DNA from: CAVQBP01 sp964448105
GTDB taxonomy: Bacteria > Bacteroidota > Ignavibacteria > Ignavibacteriales > Ignavibacteriaceae
Reading direction: 5' to 3'
DNA: 64,000 nucleotides
Assembly: GCA_964448105.1 (NCBI GenBank)
Contig: CAYUVK010000002.1
Coordinates: 38,161-102,160, forward strand
The translations under genes and the position numbers were made by a program. Of the stretch, positions 35,264-44,759 are shown in pieces (position 1 is the first letter of the stretch; each line of letters starts with the position of its first letter). The notes under the pieces are model-generated. The model was not told the DNA's origin, did no database searches, and worked only from the letters and a program-made list of their open reading frames with translations.

Positions 35264-35884
35264 TTATCTTTTTTGTAAATTCATTGCTGCTAATCTTATC
35301 TGTCTCCAGAAAGCAGTTGAATATTTATCTTGTTCCTCATCCGGAGAATCCCCGCCATATCCTACAACATTTTCTACGGCAATATTAATTTCCATGGAAG
35401 ATATTAGAGTTAAATTTGTTATTGGAGTGTACAATGTATCGCCGTATACATCGAAATAAACCAGTTTAAATTGTGTAACTCCTAAATTTACACCAATTGG
35501 AGTTTCATCATTAACTACCCTGTATAAGTATCTGTCTCGTGGATTTGGCGTAGAAGCTAATTCGGATGTAGGACCTATATAGTAATTTAGTGTATCTACT
35601 TTTCCAGCATCGTTAACATCTGTTAAAAAAGATATGCTTGAATCTGTAGCGGAGGTTATAACATTTGTTTTGGGAATTAAATTATAATTTTTGCAATAGC
35701 CGATTCTCCTAAAATCACGTTCTAGGATTCTTGCCGAAGTAGCAAGATTTTGTTGAAGAACCAATTCTTCACCATTGTTATAAACATTTTTAACTGCCGA
35801 ATCATCAATTTGCCATAGGAGAATTAAAAGAAAACCTCCGATAATAATCGAACCAAGAATATCCAGTATAGTACTAAAACCCAT
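35264..35884 (-). CDS. PilW/GspJ-like minor pseudopilin, cassette A gene 2
   Basis: A 206-residue protein. MG|FSTILDILGSIIIGGFLLILLW is a very short prepilin-type leader plus N-terminal helix, with Asp six residues after the Gly instead of the usual Glu at five. EELVLQQNLATSARILERDFRRIGYCKN matches the PilW motif in which the helix is followed by RDLRxAGYxGC. TSELASTPNPRDRYLYRVVN is conserved in all four cassettes. A TTAGGAAGGG ribosome site precedes the ATG. Its partner genes flank it closely (9 and 16 bp gaps). Confidence 0.68.
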   Translation of the reverse strand: MGFSTILDILGSIIIGGFLLILLWQIDDSAVKNVYNNGEELVLQQNLATSARILERDFRRIGYCKNYNLIPKTNVITSATDSSISFLTDVNDAGKVDTLNYYIGPTSELASTPNPRDRYLYRVVNDETPIGVNLGVTQFKLVYFDVYGDTLYTPITNLTLISSMEINIAVENVVGYGGDSPDEEQDKYSTAFWRQIRLAAMNLQKR

Positions 35885-35900
35885 CTTATTCCCTTCCTAA

Positions 35901-36392
35901 TTAAAAATACCAATAACTAAAAATGGAGGATAACCTGACAGTATCTTTTGAAGATGTGCTTGTAACCGTAACAACTATTTTTTTATTCCATGTTTTAATA
36001 CTGGAAACCACATCAGGGGAGGCTGCATCTATATAAAAGACTCTGCAGGAAATATGATAATTTGCCGAAGGAAGATTAGTTACATCTTTTGTAAAACCAT
36101 TAAAATCATCAAAATCATTAAAATCAGGATAGTGTTCGGTATTTGATGGTCCCAAACCGCCTACCGATGTGAGCAATGATTTATCATATACAGGATTCCC
36201 GACTGTGTTTGCATCAAAAGCTTTATTACTGGCATCTTCAATGATAGACTGAGCCAATGAAATAGCTAATACTCCAAATTTCGATTCATTCATTACTTCC
36301 TTTGTAGTTAAGAAGCTTGTGTTTACTCGTAAAACTACTGTAGATAAAAGTATTAGCGCTCCGATTGAGAGCATCGATTGACCTGTGTTCAT
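35901..36392 (-). CDS. PilV/GspI-like minor pseudopilin, cassette A gene 1
   Basis: A 163-residue protein starting MNTG|QSMLSIGALILLSTVVLRVN: a four-residue leader ending in Gly and a single hydrophobic helix. NESKFGVLAISLAQSIIEDASNKAFD follows, resembling the conserved A-x-x-LA-x-x-IIE helix of GspI/PilV. The C-terminal half is a small beta domain ending in SSIFSYWYF, kept in all four cassettes. It is the first gene of cassette A, preceded by a TTAGGATG element and a 443-bp non-coding region. Assignment to PilV rather than a new minor pilin class is inferred from order and helix motif. Confidence 0.63.
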   Translation of the reverse strand: MNTGQSMLSIGALILLSTVVLRVNTSFLTTKEVMNESKFGVLAISLAQSIIEDASNKAFDANTVGNPVYDKSLLTSVGGLGPSNTEHYPDFNDFDDFNGFTKDVTNLPSANYHISCRVFYIDAASPDVVSSIKTWNKKIVVTVTSTSSKDTVRLSSIFSYWYF

Positions 36393-36785
36393 ATGTCATC
36401 CTAATGCATGGTTTCAAAATTTACAAAAACAGGAATTATTCTTTATTTTCAAATTTAACACTTGAAGTGCAAAGGAGACATGGATTAATAATGAATGATG
36501 AAAGGACTAATTAATTAGCACTCCTTCTAATAAAGATGAATTGGAGTTTCTTTCATTTCTCCTTGTAAGCACTCTGAATATAGACTCAACAAATAAAATG
36601 CCTTTTAAAAAATGGCCCCAATTCGTTTTATTCAGGTGTAAAGAACCTAATTTTGAAATTAAAGAAGTAATTTTTACAGGAGAAAGTAATATTTGAAAAC
36701 AAAAAAAGATAGTATAGAAACCCACTAATTTAATCAAAGATAGTAGGTTTTATATATAGCATGATGTGAATTTAATAGATTTACT
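36393..36785. other. Non-coding leader before cassette A
   Basis: AT-rich sequence between the terminator of the giant gene and cassette A. It contains a 12-bp palindrome CTAATTAATTAG near 36505-36516, close to the gene. A 76-codon frame on the minus strand (36507-36737) has a TTG start without a ribosome site and is not convincing. Expected to hold the promoter of cassette A, but no consensus match was seen. Confidence 0.5.
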
Positions 36786-36827
36786 CAAAAATAAAATAGC
36801 CCTTGATTCCCATTAAAATCAAGGGCT
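36786..36827 (-). terminator. Intrinsic terminator of the giant exported protein gene
   Basis: Perfect 11-bp arms AGCCCTTGATT (36798-36808) and AATCAAGGGCT (36817-36827) enclose an 8-nt loop. On the minus strand the stem is followed by ATTTTATTTTTG. It lies 9 bp after the stop codon of the giant gene and separates it from cassette A. Confidence 0.85.
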
Positions 36828-36835
36828 TAAAGCTT

Positions 36836-39800
36836 TTACTTCATTAATATCAATTTTTTAGTAGATACAAACGAACCTGCATTTAATCTGTAAAAGTAAA
36901 CTCCACTGGCCAAACCGCTTGCATTCCAGCGAATACTATGATATCCAGCCTCTATTTCTTGATCTATTAAGGTTTTTACAAGGCTACCAAGAATATCATA
37001 TATTTTTAAAGTAACGTAGCTTTTTTGAGGCAGCTGATAATTAATTGTAGTAGCAGGATTAAATGGATTAGGATAATTTTGTTCAAGAGCAATTTTATCC
37101 GGAACTATTTGTACGACATTTTGGATCTTTTTAGGAACTGATAATTGTTCAGATATTACAATTTTAATATAATATATTTTGCTGCTTCCCCCGATATTAA
37201 TATTCCCGTTTGCAAGTAAAGCACCTTTAATTTGGCAGCTGGTTCCAACTGTAATATTTCCGGATGGAGTGTAAACAGTTCCATTCCATTTACAGCTTCC
37301 GCTTAAACTAAAGTTGCCTTCTGATTCCAAATAGATATCTTCAGGTCCGCCATTAAAAACAGATACTTCTACACTTGTTCCAAATACAACATTCCCAGTT
37401 ACAAAGATGCGTATTTTCCCGTTGGTAACATTTAGATTCAATTTTCCACTGCCTCCCATGGAAAAAGAGGTGAAGTAATAATCTCCCGAACTCAGGTTTA
37501 GAGTCTTGGATGTACCGAGATTAATTTTCCCATAAGAACCTGGATTAATAGTACTGCTTGAGGTAATATCATTTCCACCTGAATTGAAACTTGTAGCAGG
37601 AGGAAGAGTAATCGAAGTATAAGTTTGCGGTACGGCGGGAGCACCGTGGTCAGTAAGTGTACCATAGACAATTGAATTTGTAGATTTAGTCAGGGTTCCT
37701 GAGGTCGTTAAGTTTCCATATATTTTCACAGAGGTACCTAAAGTTACATCCCCTCCTGCATCAAGATTCCCTGTAACGTTTGTGCTGCCGCCGAGTTTTG
37801 CAAAATCTCCAGAGGCTATACTACCAGTAATATAACAACTAGTACCGCTCGTTAATGATGAGCCACTATTTACATCCCCGGTAATATGACTGCTGCCGCC
37901 TAAAGAAATGCTGCCGTTAAAAGTAATTTTACCTGTATTTATACTTGTACCACCAGTAAATGCTCCTCCTCCTTCAACACCTTCTTCAATACTGGATGAC
38001 CCACCCAAATTAATATCTCCATTGCTACCGACTTTTCCATCATAAACTTTAGCACTGGTACCAAATGTAACTTTTTGGTTAGCAAAAACCGGGTATGGCG
38101 GAAGGGTCAAGGTTATCTCTTTGGGCTGCTCGGTCGGAGCCACAAAGAAAGAGTGCTTAGTTGTAATTATATATTGGCTGTTATTCAGAGTGTCTTTAGG
38201 AACATTATCTGAAGCGATTACATCAACATTATAATTTCCTGGTAAAGTAGTTTGAAGTGAAATGGTATAAATACCATTACCGGCTGGTGTTAATCTTCCA
38301 ATAACTGTCTGGCTATCAGGCGATGTTATTTTAATACTGACAATTGCATCATCAATCGGCTGACCGGCTTTTTTTTCATCCCCGCTAAATCCACTGCCTT
38401 CACCACCCTGTGTCAATTTAGCCTGGAAATTAACTAATAAGGGGATTGGATTTCCATTTTGATCATACGTTAAATAATAACGCTCCTGATTGGAATTAAA
38501 ATCTAATACTAAGTCGGAAGTATTAGCCGTAAAAACTCTTATTGGTTCCGGAGAAGATGGTGCAGAATTTTCTACAATTATATATGTCCAGGCACCAATA
38601 CCAGGATTATGAATCCTGTAATATTTGAAAGGATAACCATATGTTCCATAACCATCGAAATATACAATACCATATTTTAAGTTATTTGCACTCAAATAAT
38701 TATTCGGAGTTATAGTATCCTGCTTATTTGGTGAAATTACCTCCAGAGTATATTCACTCCCTTCCCATGAGAGTCCCATATCCAGTGTTCCACCTTGCCA
38801 GTTAAGGGCACCCTGCCAGTTAAGAGCTCCCTGCCAATTAAGAGCTCCCTGCCAGTTGAGTGCACCTTGCCAATTGAGTGCACCTTGCCAATTGAGTGCA
38901 CCTTGCCAATTGAGTGCACCTTGAATTAAATTACTACTTATAGGTTCAGATAAATAAGATATTTGTAAACCAAGCAGACGAAGCCAGGTTATATTTACTG
39001 CTGTAGATATTTCTGTCGAGTTGTTAACTTCATAATATTCTCCTCCGGTTTTGTTTGCCAGCCAGCTCATCAAATCTTGTCCCTGGCTTATTCCCTTAAA
39101 TCCCATTGTATATATTTTTATTTCCGGATCAAGAGTTAAATTAGTAATTAATGAAATCGGCGTGATTTCCCCGGCTGTAAACAACAATATTACCTTTTTA
39201 TTATTTGAAGAAGAGGAGAACAAATTCTCGGCAGCTGTTATTCGGTCTGCAAGGTTTCCCGTTTGATTTGGCTGCAATTGACCGAGATCAGCTATTATCT
39301 GATTAAAATTATTTCCAATAGAATGTATCTCATTAGTGCCATTTACCCATCCAATGTTATCTCCTATTCTTAAATTAGTAATCAGTTCTGCTGCACCATC
39401 TTTCGAAGGAGTAAATCCATTAAGAATACCGTCAGAGGTAAAATCGGTCGAACCATCGAATACTAAAACAATGTCATAATTTACTGAACCAAGATGACTG
39501 TAAATATAATTTATGCCGCCAATATCATAATTTGTTACATCTAACTGATTGGTATAGTTCAAAGGATGTATGTTTCGCTTGTATGTTTCACCAACATCAA
39601 TTCTGCCATACATCGTTGCACCCTGGTTATTATTCTTCAAATCATACGTGTAATTTATATCTCCAGGGTTATATAAATCTGCCAGTCCTGAGTAATGCCC
39701 AATTTCGTGTGTTGCAACATTTTGGACGTCAAGCTTACTTGTATCTCCATCATCAGCCCAATAAAATTGTCCGAAACCTGTTAGAGAAATTGGCTGACCA

Positions 39801-42304
39801 TTAAAAGCAATGTCGGCATCCGTTATTTCACCATTAAGGGCATTGTATCTTATCCTGGTAAGAGCTGTTACATTTGTAGGAGCACCTGTTGTATCTACCC
39901 ATTCTGTTGATGTTGGGATCCAAACAATATTATTTACTCCGTCCGCATTCCCTCCCCAATGTTCGGTATTAGTAGAATATCTGCGTGTATAATCCAATTG
40001 GCTTAAAGTATTCCATGTATTAAATCCTTTTTGAACATCACTATCATAACTAAGATCAACAATTGATTGTGCAATTTGGTAAGAACTCTTACCGTCTTTC
40101 CAGTGAAGAGGTATACCTGCCAATGTAGTATTAACCTTATAATGAAGACCATCATCTGTTGATCTAGAAATTGATTCTGAAAATTCGGAAGTGCTTAACG
40201 GATTACTATTATTGTCTAACTTGGTTGCAGTTGCACTTACTGTTTCTCCGTCAGCAAGTACTGCATCTTTCAGATTTGCTAAGAAATTAGATTGACCGGA
40301 TATATCGGTAGTCGCAACAGTTTCACCAATATAATGTTTTCCTTCACCATTATTTGAACTTGCATTCGCAAAAAATTGAATTTTATAATTTTCACTGGCT
40401 GTGCTGTTAAGAGTACCTTGAATAGCAGTACCTCCTTTAATATTAGGTAGTGCTGTAACATCCTGCCAGGTATAAAGTGTATTAAGAGTAGGGGATGTTT
40501 GTGAATCGTTTGTCGATGTATTTAGCTCGATTCCTAGATTAGAATTTCCAAAAATTGAGTTATTTAATATTGAGTTGCCATTACCGGTCTCAACTAATAT
40601 GCCTGCACCAGTTCCCGAAGTTCCGTTGTTGAAAACCGAATCATTGTCAGCTTTATTATTGCTGCCGTTGATGATTATTCCATTACTGAAATTACCACTA
40701 ATTAAATTATTTGAAAGAGTATTATTAGAAGCGTTTAAGGATATGCCAAAAGTTAAATTCCCGGTAATTTTATTTCCATCCAAAGTTTCTGAAGTATTGA
40801 TTAAAGAAATACCTCCCCCGTTATTAGATGCAATAGTATTATTTGTTATTTGGTTTCCAGAAGAGGAAGTTAATAATAGTCCGATACCACTATTCCCGGT
40901 AATTATATTCCCGGTAATAATTCCGGTACTGCTTGATTCTGAAATACCGTTTAAGTTGTTCGAACTTATCGTATTGTTTGTTATTGAATTTCCATTGGCA
41001 CTCACCATAGAAACTCCATTCCCACTATTTCCTGAAATATTATTACCTGATAAAATATTATTTCCGGCACCGGTTGTAACTGAGACTCCATCACTAATAG
41101 AATTAGTAATAATATTATTCGTGATATTATTGTTCGAGGAATTTATTACTATTCCAGATAATTGGTTGTTGGAAATATTATTTCCGACAGTATTTGTTAT
41201 AGTTAATCCAAAACCTGAAGAATTGTTAACAGATAAACCTTCAATCTTACTCCCGCCTCCGCTTAAAGTAATACCTCCATAAGCACCATTTATTTGAACT
41301 AATGGTGTGCCTGAATATCCGCTTTGGGTAGTCCCATCTAAAAAAACAGGTTGAATTATTGCGGGTAATGCGGTTAAAGGTTGAATCAGAGGTGGGGTTC
41401 CACTAATATAAAAATAAACCAAATGCTGCCCCGGGAGTAAATTAGCTTCTTCAATAGCAGATCTCAAAGTAATTTGTCCGTTTGAAGAAACAGCCTTTCC
41501 GTCCCCGGGATTTGCGTCCCCTTCATCTGAAGCAGAATTTACTACAAAGAAGGGAAGATTTTCCGTTGGCACTACCTCAGTTATATCATTTATTATAAGA
41601 TTATTTTTTCCCCTTGATTGATCTACTAATAAGTTATCCGAACTTATTTCCGTAAAAGACCAGTATCCATATTTACTATTTTCATCATCACTATCCTTAT
41701 CAGGTTCATCAGAATCATTATAAATTTCTATTTGGTCTATCAATCCTTTAAAAGCTCCGGCATCTGATTTACCGATGAATAAACCTGTTACTCCATTTGT
41801 AACATTATAACCAGAAGTCATGCTAAAGTTAATACTACTTATTAAAGAATTATCTAGATAAATTTTCAATTTACTACCGTTATAAGTACCTGTTAATGTG
41901 ATCCATTGGAAAGCAGCAAATTCTGCTGTGTTAACTGTGGCAGTATTATTATTCCCGATAGAGAAATACCCTTTATTATTTTTTACATATATTGAAAATG
42001 TATTCCCGTTGTTAACCTTTCGGTAAATAATGGGAACTTCAACATCCGCGGGAGTATCGCCAAGCAGATAAATCCGTACCTGAACGCTTATCTTCTTATT
42101 TGAAGAGTTGCTGTTAAAAAATTTAAATCCATCTTGATTTGCATAACTATTTGCAGGCTGTCCATCATAAACATAAAGCTGACTCGATTCACCATTAAAC
42201 AGAAAAGAGTTATTATTATTATCATGTGCAAAAGTATTTTTAAAGGTCAGTTGAAGTAGTATAAATAGTATAAGGTAAATATTCTTAAGTATAAAATTTT
42301 TCAT
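36836..42304 (-). CDS. Giant T9SS-exported protein: LamG, beta-helix, metzincin protease, VWA, CLCA-like sandwich
   Basis: About 1,822 residues from the ATG at 42304 (GAGGG site 5 nt upstream). In order: signal peptide (1-27); LamG-like sandwich (35-215); parallel beta-helix of the LRSAIEEAN type with many NNxIxxN rungs (255-610); a beta domain (IQFFANASSNNGEGKHYIGET); a matrixin-like protease with HEIGHYSGLAD (866-876: zinc ligands His866, His870, probable Asp876) and a Met-turn-like ATMYG; a VWA-like domain (YDIVLVFDGST ... VILLFTAGE) with a degenerate metal site; seven QGALNW repeats (1128-1169); a sandwich with IGAWTYII and GIYTISL like that of CLCA proteins; a serine/glycine solenoid (about 1450-1700); and a T9SS type A sorting domain (NYPNPFNPATTINY ... 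SGVYFYRL ... KKLILMK). Probably a surface-attached or secreted protease/adhesin. Confidence 0.85.
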   Translation of the reverse strand: MKNFILKNIYLILFILLQLTFKNTFAHDNNNNSFLFNGESSQLYVYDGQPANSYANQDGFKFFNSNSSNKKISVQVRIYLLGDTPADVEVPIIYRKVNNGNTFSIYVKNNKGYFSIGNNNTATVNTAEFAAFQWITLTGTYNGSKLKIYLDNSLISSINFSMTSGYNVTNGVTGLFIGKSDAGAFKGLIDQIEIYNDSDEPDKDSDDENSKYGYWSFTEISSDNLLVDQSRGKNNLIINDITEVVPTENLPFFVVNSASDEGDANPGDGKAVSSNGQITLRSAIEEANLLPGQHLVYFYISGTPPLIQPLTALPAIIQPVFLDGTTQSGYSGTPLVQINGAYGGITLSGGGSKIEGLSVNNSSGFGLTITNTVGNNISNNQLSGIVINSSNNNITNNIITNSISDGVSVTTGAGNNILSGNNISGNSGNGVSMVSANGNSITNNTISSNNLNGISESSSTGIITGNIITGNSGIGLLLTSSSGNQITNNTIASNNGGGISLINTSETLDGNKITGNLTFGISLNASNNTLSNNLISGNFSNGIIINGSNNKADNDSVFNNGTSGTGAGILVETGNGNSILNNSIFGNSNLGIELNTSTNDSQTSPTLNTLYTWQDVTALPNIKGGTAIQGTLNSTASENYKIQFFANASSNNGEGKHYIGETVATTDISGQSNFLANLKDAVLADGETVSATATKLDNNSNPLSTSEFSESISRSTDDGLHYKVNTTLAGIPLHWKDGKSSYQIAQSIVDLSYDSDVQKGFNTWNTLSQLDYTRRYSTNTEHWGGNADGVNNIVWIPTSTEWVDTTGAPTNVTALTRIRYNALNGEITDADIAFNGQPISLTGFGQFYWADDGDTSKLDVQNVATHEIGHYSGLADLYNPGDINYTYDLKNNNQGATMYGRIDVGETYKRNIHPLNYTNQLDVTNYDIGGINYIYSHLGSVNYDIVLVFDGSTDFTSDGILNGFTPSKDGAAELITNLRIGDNIGWVNGTNEIHSIGNNFNQIIADLGQLQPNQTGNLADRITAAENLFSSSSNNKKVILLFTAGEITPISLITNLTLDPEIKIYTMGFKGISQGQDLMSWLANKTGGEYYEVNNSTEISTAVNITWLRLLGLQISYLSEPISSNLIQGALNWQGALNWQGALNWQGALNWQGALNWQGALNWQGALNWQGGTLDMGLSWEGSEYTLEVISPNKQDTITPNNYLSANNLKYGIVYFDGYGTYGYPFKYYRIHNPGIGAWTYIIVENSAPSSPEPIRVFTANTSDLVLDFNSNQERYYLTYDQNGNPIPLLVNFQAKLTQGGEGSGFSGDEKKAGQPIDDAIVSIKITSPDSQTVIGRLTPAGNGIYTISLQTTLPGNYNVDVIASDNVPKDTLNNSQYIITTKHSFFVAPTEQPKEITLTLPPYPVFANQKVTFGTSAKVYDGKVGSNGDINLGGSSSIEEGVEGGGAFTGGTSINTGKITFNGSISLGGSSHITGDVNSGSSLTSGTSCYITGSIASGDFAKLGGSTNVTGNLDAGGDVTLGTSVKIYGNLTTSGTLTKSTNSIVYGTLTDHGAPAVPQTYTSITLPPATSFNSGGNDITSSSTINPGSYGKINLGTSKTLNLSSGDYYFTSFSMGGSGKLNLNVTNGKIRIFVTGNVVFGTSVEVSVFNGGPEDIYLESEGNFSLSGSCKWNGTVYTPSGNITVGTSCQIKGALLANGNINIGGSSKIYYIKIVISEQLSVPKKIQNVVQIVPDKIALEQNYPNPFNPATTINYQLPQKSYVTLKIYDILGSLVKTLIDQEIEAGYHSIRWNASGLASGVYFYRLNAGSFVSTKKLILMK
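38798..38923 (-). repeat. Seven tandem 18-bp units encoding QGALNW
   Basis: Seven in-frame copies of an 18-nt unit encode (QGALNW)7 in the giant exported protein between its VWA and CLCA-like domains. The units nearest the N-terminus of the repeat (38869-38923 on the plus-strand map) are identical at DNA level, whereas those toward the other end differ at several synonymous positions. That gradient suggests recent stepwise expansion by slippage from one side. Confidence 0.95.
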
Positions 42305-42367
42305 TATGCCCTCTATTATTAAAATCAAAAACTGAAAAATTCTTTGGTCAATGAACTTCCAGTGAAA

Positions 42368-42865
42368 TTATCGTTCTTTTAGATAACTTTTAATTTGTGC
42401 TTTTAGATAATTGATTTGCACATTTGAGCTTGTAACTTTTTTCCCTGTTTTTGCATCATTAAGAATATTTATCTTTCCATTTTCCCCTTTAAATACCTTA
42501 AACCCAGTCCCCTTTTCATCTTTCTTAAGAAATACTAAAACATCTTCATTATTTGCAAACCTCGGCATATGGGTATACAATTCACCCACATCGCCAACTT
42601 CTCCCCCGGCGTATGTGACAATTATCGAATTCCCATTGTTGTTACCTTTTAAGTATTCGTCAACTTGCAAAGTTGCCTCTGTATAAATTCTTGTTTTGTT
42701 TTTATTCCAGCTGGATTTTTGCTTGGCTATTTTTCCGGTTACAATTACGTCAGATCCTTTCGAAAGTGTTTTAATTGTGGATAATTCCTTTTGGGAAAAC
42801 TGAGCAAGCGATGTTAACTGAAAACAGCAAAAAAATAGCAATAAAAAAATGATATAAATCTTCAT
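42368..42865 (-). CDS. Small exported protein, possible partner of the giant protease
   Basis: A 165-residue secreted protein. The ATG at 42865 is chosen because AGAGGA lies 7 nt upstream; a TTG 15 bp earlier is unlikely. A signal peptide covers residues 1-21 (cleavage near SLA|QFS). The mature part, GSDVIVTGKIAKQKSSWNKNKTRIYTEATLQVDEYLKG ... VTYAGGEVGDVGELYTHMPRFANNEDVLVFLK, is a small beta barrel-like module. Similar modules occur in bacterial exported proteins near metalloproteases; that recollection is not a search result. It precedes the giant gene by 64 bp on the same strand and is probably in its operon. Confidence 0.6.
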   Translation of the reverse strand: MKIYIIFLLLFFCCFQLTSLAQFSQKELSTIKTLSKGSDVIVTGKIAKQKSSWNKNKTRIYTEATLQVDEYLKGNNNGNSIIVTYAGGEVGDVGELYTHMPRFANNEDVLVFLKKDEKGTGFKVFKGENGKINILNDAKTGKKVTSSNVQINYLKAQIKSYLKER

Positions 42866-43484
42866 AAATAGTCCTCTCAAATAATTTATTTTTGTTTAAT
42901 TTAAAAAACTATTAATATTGTCGGAAATAAAAGGTAAACCTATCAATAAAAGATTACGTTCAATTAGATATTAGAATCCTGTAAATACTTTATTTATAAT
43001 TTTCTAGAACTTTGGAAAATTACTAATGGAAAACTAACAGAACAGCTAAAGAATATCTTGCACTATTAACGCAAATATTTGGACTTTTCAGTCTTAAATT
43101 AAATTATTCATATTGGAGGGGGATATTAATTAAATTTCATCTCACAAAGTCCGAATTAATTACCTAACTTATCATTCGAACTATTAAAAGTAAAAATCAA
43201 TAAGTATTTGCAAAACAAAATTTATGGGAAAAAACTTAGAGCATTAAAGCTCCAAAGTCAATTGATATGGCGCACAAAATATTTTGGTTTTTAATAATTA
43301 AAATGAGTTAAGACCAGTGAATTTTTTTATGCGACGTTATGATGTTTATAGCCGATTATTAAAGTATATGTACGAAATAATTACCGTATTAAAAAAAGAT
43401 TCCGTTTAATATTGAAACCACCATATTATCGATTTTAACCTTGTATCATAACTATCTTTATAAATAATCATTATCATATTACAT
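42866..43484. other. Non-coding region between cassette B and the giant-protein operon
   Basis: About 620 bp of AT-rich DNA with stops in all frames. A 10-bp palindrome CAAATATTTG occurs at 43072-43081. It should contain the end signal of cassette B and the promoter of the 42865/42304 operon, but no TAnnTTTG box with a spaced TTG and no hairpin with T run was found by eye. Confidence 0.5.
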
Positions 43485-44747
43485 CTATTCTTTCCATGAA
43501 ACAATTTCATAGTCTCCTGTACCAGGGAAAAGCGGAGGAGAGATTGTCATTAAACGTTCATCATAACGGTACCTTTTATCAAAGCCATGTGAAGTAGTGC
43601 CGTTGGATGGATCAAATGTACCAACTGCCTGTCTTGTATTTTGAATTATTCCGCCTAATAAATTAATATTCCCGCTTACAGGTCTGGTGTTATAACTTTC
43701 AGCTCCAAATCCTCCGTTCTGGCAATAGATAGTACCGTTAATATTTATATCATGATTATTAACCGAATTGTTTGTAATTAAAACATTGTTTTGAGCAATA
43801 ATACCAAGTAAATCTGTAGAATTTGGATTAGTCTTCGGATTGGAGTCATAAACAATATCGTCATCAAGATAAATATTTCCATCACTAACAACGGAATATT
43901 GTCCTTTAACTGTACCCTGTAATCTAACATCCATCCCTTGAACATAGATTACACCATTTGGAGCTATATCTGAAACCTTATAAGTTGTTGAGGGTTTAGC
44001 AATACCCATTCTAATAGTAACACTGTCTTTAACAAAAGTAATGTAGACTGTATCTACAGTTGTGTGGGTATGTCCCCACTTGTCGGTATAACTACTAGAA
44101 GACTGATTTATTTTATGTCCACCGGAAGTTGCAGCGTCTCTTAATGGTTGTAATCCATCTGTTGGTAAAGGTAAATCTTCTCCATCCTGGAAAGGTCCCA
44201 GGAAAACAGGTTTGTCTGCGCTCTTTGAAGTATAGTAAATTAAAGATTTTTTAGTAGTTGTTTTATAACCTGTTACTCCGAAGACAGGATGATTAGCAGC
44301 TCTTAAATAATCTTGAGTATGAAAGGGACCGAATACGGTATCACGGTTTTTCCACCATATGCCGTTGCCTTCATAAATAGAATAGTATGCAAACTTAGAA
44401 AATTTACTTGGCTGTATCGTTACTGTTACGGTTTTTGTTGTTTTGCCGTATGTTCCTTCGGATACAATCTCCCTTATATTCTTTACAGCATCTACAATGT
44501 TAACACTTACATCTATGGTGCCTCCATTCATTTGAATATTTGAGTATCCTGCAGTCCAGGCCTGATTAAAAAATATTTGATTTGCTGCCAGGTTAGCACC
44601 ACTTACAGCTAAATCATGGGCGACTGTTTCGTCATAATAATTAATATAATTACCAACAGCCTGGCTAGAAACACTGTTATAATTCCGGCTAAAAAACAAG
44701 AAGATAAGACTAAAACCCATTACTAAAAGAAGGGATGTTTTTCCCAT
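43485..44747 (-). CDS. PilX/GspK-like minor pseudopilin, cassette B gene 3
   Basis: A 420-residue protein equivalent to gene 3 of cassette A: MG|KTSLLLVMGFSLIFLFF helix, NYINYYDETVAHDLAVSGANLAAN, DTVFGPFHTQDYL ... HPVFG, LPLPTDGLQPLRDAA, a VVSDGNIYLDDDIVY solenoid segment, CQNGGFGAESY, and the C-terminal KRYRYDERLM ... IVSWKE signature. The region equivalent to the A insertion is shorter (KWGHTHTTVDTVYITF). It starts 12 bp after gene 2. Role at a filament tip is inferred from family resemblance. Confidence 0.65.
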   Translation of the reverse strand: MGKTSLLLVMGFSLIFLFFSRNYNSVSSQAVGNYINYYDETVAHDLAVSGANLAANQIFFNQAWTAGYSNIQMNGGTIDVSVNIVDAVKNIREIVSEGTYGKTTKTVTVTIQPSKFSKFAYYSIYEGNGIWWKNRDTVFGPFHTQDYLRAANHPVFGVTGYKTTTKKSLIYYTSKSADKPVFLGPFQDGEDLPLPTDGLQPLRDAATSGGHKINQSSSSYTDKWGHTHTTVDTVYITFVKDSVTIRMGIAKPSTTYKVSDIAPNGVIYVQGMDVRLQGTVKGQYSVVSDGNIYLDDDIVYDSNPKTNPNSTDLLGIIAQNNVLITNNSVNNHDININGTIYCQNGGFGAESYNTRPVSGNINLLGGIIQNTRQAVGTFDPSNGTTSHGFDKRYRYDERLMTISPPLFPGTGDYEIVSWKE

Positions 44748-44759
44748 TTTTAACCTCTT

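Noticed and set aside
36507..36737. 76-codon minus-strand frame between the giant gene terminator and cassette A
   Set aside because: TTG start, no ribosome site, no recognisable family. A few residues (LLSPVK) resemble the small frame at 45964-46119, but the match is short and likely chance.
38798..38923. Tandem 18-bp repeats considered as a CRISPR array
   Set aside because: No spacers, units abut directly, and the array is translated in frame as QGALNW.
40575..41282. 235-codon plus-strand frame opposite the giant gene
   Set aside because: A proline/leucine-rich antisense product of the repetitive beta-helix codons (NNxI rungs); no independent support.
43072..43081. CAAATATTTG palindrome in the 42866-43484 gap
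   Set aside because: A 10-bp AT-rich palindrome is expected by chance in several places in the window.
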